From assembly GCA_964577715.1 (NCBI GenBank), contig CAZOAA010000001.1, positions 26,388 through 90,387 of the forward strand: DNA of 64,000 bases, in the 5' to 3' direction. Each line of letters starts with the position of its first letter. The stretch's first letter is position 1. A model generated the notes under the pieces. It ran no database searches, was not told where the DNA came from, and saw only the letters and a list, made by a program, of their open reading frames with translations. A program made the position numbers and the translations under genes. The DNA comes from SUP05 sp964577715. Its GTDB lineage: Bacteria; Pseudomonadota; Gammaproteobacteria; PS1; Pseudothioglobaceae. Below, piece after piece: positions 61,610 through 64,000 of this stretch.

Positions 61610-63457
61610 TTATTCTACGGTGACTGATTTGGCTAAATTACGAGGCTGATCAACATCTGTGCCTTTGATTAGCGCCACATGATAGCTAAGCAGTTGCAAA
61701 GGAATGGTAAAAATAATAGGCGCTGTAATCCTTCCCAAATCTGTTGTGGTTGGGACGATTGTCATTCCATCCATTGGTGTTACTTGTGCAGCTTCATCTT
61801 CGAATACAAGCATCTCGGAGCCTCGTGATTTGACCTCTTGTAGGTTGGACTTGAGTTTATCTAGGAGCTCATCGTTTGGCGCCACGGCAATCACTGGCGT
61901 GCCTTTATCAATCAGTGCAATAGGGCCGTGTTTGAGCTCGCCTGCTGGATAGGCCTCCGCATGGATATAGCTGATTTCTTTAAGTTTGAGTGCGCCTTCC
62001 ATGGCGATTGCGTGCATGGTGCCACGTCCTATAAATAGTGCGTTAAACTTATCTTTAAAGGCCTTGGCCAGTTCTTTGATTTGGCCTTCTTGTTTCAGGG
62101 TTTTTTCAATTAAACCAGGCAACTTGTTTAGGCCATCGACAATTTTAGCTTCTTGTTCTTGGGTTACTTGGCTATGACAGCGTCCAACAGCGACTGATAA
62201 AAGTGCCAGTGACACCAATTGTGTGGTGAAGGCTTTGGTGCTGGCAACGCCAATTTCAGGACCGGCATGGGTTAGAAAAGTGAGCTCGGATTCACGCGTG
62301 AGACTAGACTCAGCCGAGTTGCAAATGGCGAGTGTGTGAATATTTTTATCCTTGTTGTTATTTTTAACAGTTCTGAGTGCTTCTAAGGTGTCGGCTGTTT
62401 CACCACTTTGAGAAATGGTTATAAACAATGTGTTATCAAGAACGATTGGTTTGCGATAGCGGTATTCACTGGCCACTTCAATGTGCGTGGGAATTTTGGC
62501 AATATCTTCTAACCAATACTTAGCCACAAGGCCTGCATTGTAGCTGGTGCCACAGGCGATGATTTGAATGTGTTTGGTATTGGTGAAAATGTCTTTTGCT
62601 TGGTGACCAAATGCAGAAGATAAAACTTTTTCTTTGGTAATTCTGGATTCTAAAGTATCTCGAATGGCCTGGGGTTGCTCAAAGATTTCTTTGTGCATAT
62701 AGTGGTCGTATTCTCCTTTAGAAATCTGACCTGCTTTTAAGCTTGAGGTTTTTATCTCTCTTTCTACCTTGTTACCATCTGTATCATAAATGGTAATGCT
62801 ATCAAGTGTGATATCGGCAATGTCACCTTCTTCTAGGAAGATGAAGTCTTTGGTAATATCAAGCAGTGCCATTTGATCTGAGGCTATAAAATTGCCTTTA
62901 TCACTCACACCAATCACCAATGGTGAACCACTGCGCGCAGCAATAATACGACCTGGATCTTTAGGTGAAATCACCCCAATGCCATAAGCGCCTTCAAAAG
63001 TTTTTATCGCTTTTTGAGTGGCTTCAAGTAACGTGCTATTTTTATCAAAGGCTTTGTGAATCGCATGAGCGATTACCTCGGTATCGGTGTCTGAAGTGAA
63101 GTTATAACCTTGTGTTTGCTGCTCGGCTTTTAACTCAAGAAAGTTTTCAATAATGCCATTATGGACAATACTAATATCACCATTGCAAATATGTGGATGG
63201 GCGTTTTTTTCTAAGGGTTCACCGTGTGTTGCCCAGCGCGTGTGTGCTATGCCAATGGTGCCATTAGGATCTGCTGCTTGAACGGATAATTCTAAATTAG
63301 CGACCTTACCCACAGATCTGATGCGTGTGAATGTATTGTTTTGATCAAGCAAGACCAAACCTGCAGAATCATAACCGCGATATTCTAGGCGTTGTAATCC
63401 ATTAATTAATACTGGTGTAATGTTGTTTTTACAGATGCCACCAACGATTCCGCACAT
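61610..63457 (-). CDS. glmS: Glutamine-fructose-6-phosphate aminotransferase (isomerising)
   Basis: A 615-residue GlmS of standard length. Cys2 in MCGIVGG is the glutaminase nucleophile; HTRWATHGEP, HNGIIENF and SDTDTEVIAH complete the Ntn domain. The two SIS domains have IACGTSYNAGLVAKYW, ISQSGETADTLEA, IGRGTMHAIAMEGALKLKEISYIHAE and the C-terminal DQPRNLAKSVTVE. It makes glucosamine 6-phosphate, the source of all UDP-GlcNAc used by this locus. No glmS ribozyme was looked for in detail, and none is expected in Gram-negatives. Confidence 0.97.
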   Translation of the reverse strand: MCGIVGGICKNNITPVLINGLQRLEYRGYDSAGLVLLDQNNTFTRIRSVGKVANLELSVQAADPNGTIGIAHTRWATHGEPLEKNAHPHICNGDISIVHNGIIENFLELKAEQQTQGYNFTSDTDTEVIAHAIHKAFDKNSTLLEATQKAIKTFEGAYGIGVISPKDPGRIIAARSGSPLVIGVSDKGNFIASDQMALLDITKDFIFLEEGDIADITLDSITIYDTDGNKVEREIKTSSLKAGQISKGEYDHYMHKEIFEQPQAIRDTLESRITKEKVLSSAFGHQAKDIFTNTKHIQIIACGTSYNAGLVAKYWLEDIAKIPTHIEVASEYRYRKPIVLDNTLFITISQSGETADTLEALRTVKNNNKDKNIHTLAICNSAESSLTRESELTFLTHAGPEIGVASTKAFTTQLVSLALLSVAVGRCHSQVTQEQEAKIVDGLNKLPGLIEKTLKQEGQIKELAKAFKDKFNALFIGRGTMHAIAMEGALKLKEISYIHAEAYPAGELKHGPIALIDKGTPVIAVAPNDELLDKLKSNLQEVKSRGSEMLVFEDEAAQVTPMDGMTIVPTTTDLGRITAPIIFTIPLQLLSYHVALIKGTDVDQPRNLAKSVTVE

Positions 63458-63494
63458 AAGAAGATGTTAAATTATGAATGTTAAATTTTTAATG

Positions 63495-63500
63495 ATTATA
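63495..63500 (-). promoter_or_regulatory. Possible -10 box (TATAAT) upstream of glmS
   Basis: On the minus strand TATAAT lies 37 nt before the glmS ATG in the 67-nt gap after the RfaH-like gene. No good -35 is visible. Read-through from the RfaH-like gene is equally possible. Confidence 0.3.
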
Positions 63501-63524
63501 TCGGGCTACACGCTCCAGAGTAGG

Positions 63525-63998
63525 CTAGATTGCAACAACTTCTTTTTCTAAAAACTCTACTTTTTGATGTTGACCAACAAGTTTTAATAGCACGATAACT
63601 CTGTCGTCGCTATTGTAGTTTTGAAAAATGGCTTGTTGACCTTTAAAAACGCCAGTTTGAATTTCAACCGAGTCACCCTTTTGGTGTGAACAAATATCAA
63701 TCATCTTCTCGATCGTTTGTTGCTGTTGGATTTTAATCATTCTGATGATTTGATTCGGCACGATGGCAAATTTGAGCCCAAATCTAACAAAATTGGCCAC
63801 ACCTTTGGTTGAGCGTATGGGCGTCCATTTTTGATTTTTGTCATCCAACTCAATAAACAAGTATCGTGGAAATAGCGAAACCGTTTTATTTTTGATGATT
63901 GCTTTGGGATGAAAAACATTAAAACCCTGATTAGAAAGATTTTGAGTTGCAATCGCCTCTTGTTTGGGCTTGGTTTGAATTAAATACCATTTTTTCAT
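63525..63998 (-). CDS. rfaH: RfaH-like NusG-family transcription antiterminator
   Basis: A 157-residue NusG-N/KOW protein. KKWYLIQTKPKQEAIATQNL opens the NGN domain, followed by SLFPRYLFIELDD, then GVANFVRFGLKFAIVP, which favours RfaH over NusG. The C-terminal KOW part has GDSVEIQTGVFKGQQAIF. RfaH proteins load on RNA polymerase at ops sites and let it read long polysaccharide operons. It lies at the end of a >55-kb surface-glycan operon, so it is the obvious regulator. No ops site was found inside the window; the operon promoter is off the left edge. The complete gene fits, ending 2 nt from the window end. Confidence 0.85.
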   Translation of the reverse strand: MKKWYLIQTKPKQEAIATQNLSNQGFNVFHPKAIIKNKTVSLFPRYLFIELDDKNQKWTPIRSTKGVANFVRFGLKFAIVPNQIIRMIKIQQQQTIEKMIDICSHQKGDSVEIQTGVFKGQQAIFQNYNSDDRVIVLLKLVGQHQKVEFLEKEVVAI

Positions 63999-64000
63999 AA

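Noticed and set aside
1..64000. tRNA, rRNA, CRISPR, insertion sequence or prophage features
   Set aside because: None of the hallmark sequences (cloverleaf arms, spaced direct repeats, transposase motifs, integrase) was recognised while reading either strand.

Overview
The window is one long surface-polysaccharide locus of a Gram-negative bacterium with an AT-rich genome. Heptose genes (gmhA, hldE, hldD) imply a heptose-containing LPS core. An RfaH/NusG-type factor sits at the right edge, and GlmS, GalU and a short Pgi flank the locus. The overall style fits a gammaproteobacterium, possibly a marine sulfur oxidiser of the SUP05/Thioglobus type. That placement is inference from protein style only and is weak.

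From 1 to 55911 every gene runs on the + strand. Most neighbours overlap by 1-17 nt or are less than 30 nt apart. The only real gap, 10894-11212, holds a methyltransferase relic. The order is: (a) 1-5154, the end of a WbpG/PseA-type amidotransferase, a CmcI-type methyltransferase, a GT2, an unknown GT-B-like protein and a sulfotransferase carrying a G9 tract; (b) 5165-10893, a nonulosonic-acid-like cassette: two KdsC-type phosphatases (one frameshifted at A-AAA-AAC), a NeuB-like synthase without its C-terminal domain, a TIM-barrel isomerase, a CMP-sugar synthetase and three SDRs; (c) 11213-17049, a radical SAM/SPASM enzyme, two Gfo/Idh oxidoreductases, a GT-B-like protein and a GT4; (d) 17046-23901, a putative lipid-linked sugar module: a UPF0104/YbhN-type membrane protein, a methyltransferase-GT2 fusion, a methyltransferase, a DPM-like GT2 and two GT39-like membrane transferases; (e) 23915-27969, a second, non-canonical CMP-ulosonate cassette: 2-hydroxyacid dehydrogenase, epimerase, HAD phosphatase, HpcH/HpaI aldolase and KdsB-like cytidylyltransferase; (f) 27959-40933, Wzx flippase, methyltransferases, several glycosyltransferases, an asparagine-synthase-like amidotransferase and a Wzy polymerase; (g) 40933-45101, WbqC, FemAB/GNAT, PIG-L deacetylase, methyltransferase and a DegT-like PLP protein; (h) 45094-52397, GT4 enzymes including an AsnB-GT4 fusion; (i) 52381-55911, the initiating phosphoglycosyl transferase, a WbpM-type 4,6-dehydratase and GalE.

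The + operon then meets a minus-strand heptose operon (hldD-hldE-gmhA) head-on. galE and gmhA share the palindrome CTAG as overlapping stop codons. Divergent from hldD run pgi and galU. The right end is rfaH-like, glmS and a small unknown gene on the minus strand.

Together the genes describe a Wzx/Wzy-type glycan (O-antigen or capsule). The PglC-type enzyme starts it on undecaprenyl phosphate and roughly twenty glycosyltransferases build it. It is probably decorated with one or two unusual CMP-activated acidic sugars, carboxamides, methyl groups, N-acyl groups and possibly a phase-variable sulfate. The most notable points are the G9 switch in the sulfotransferase, the slippery frameshift in the KdsC-like gene, the aldolase-based ulosonate cassette and the AsnB-GT4 fusion. 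No RNA genes, CRISPR arrays, insertion sequences or prophage genes were seen.
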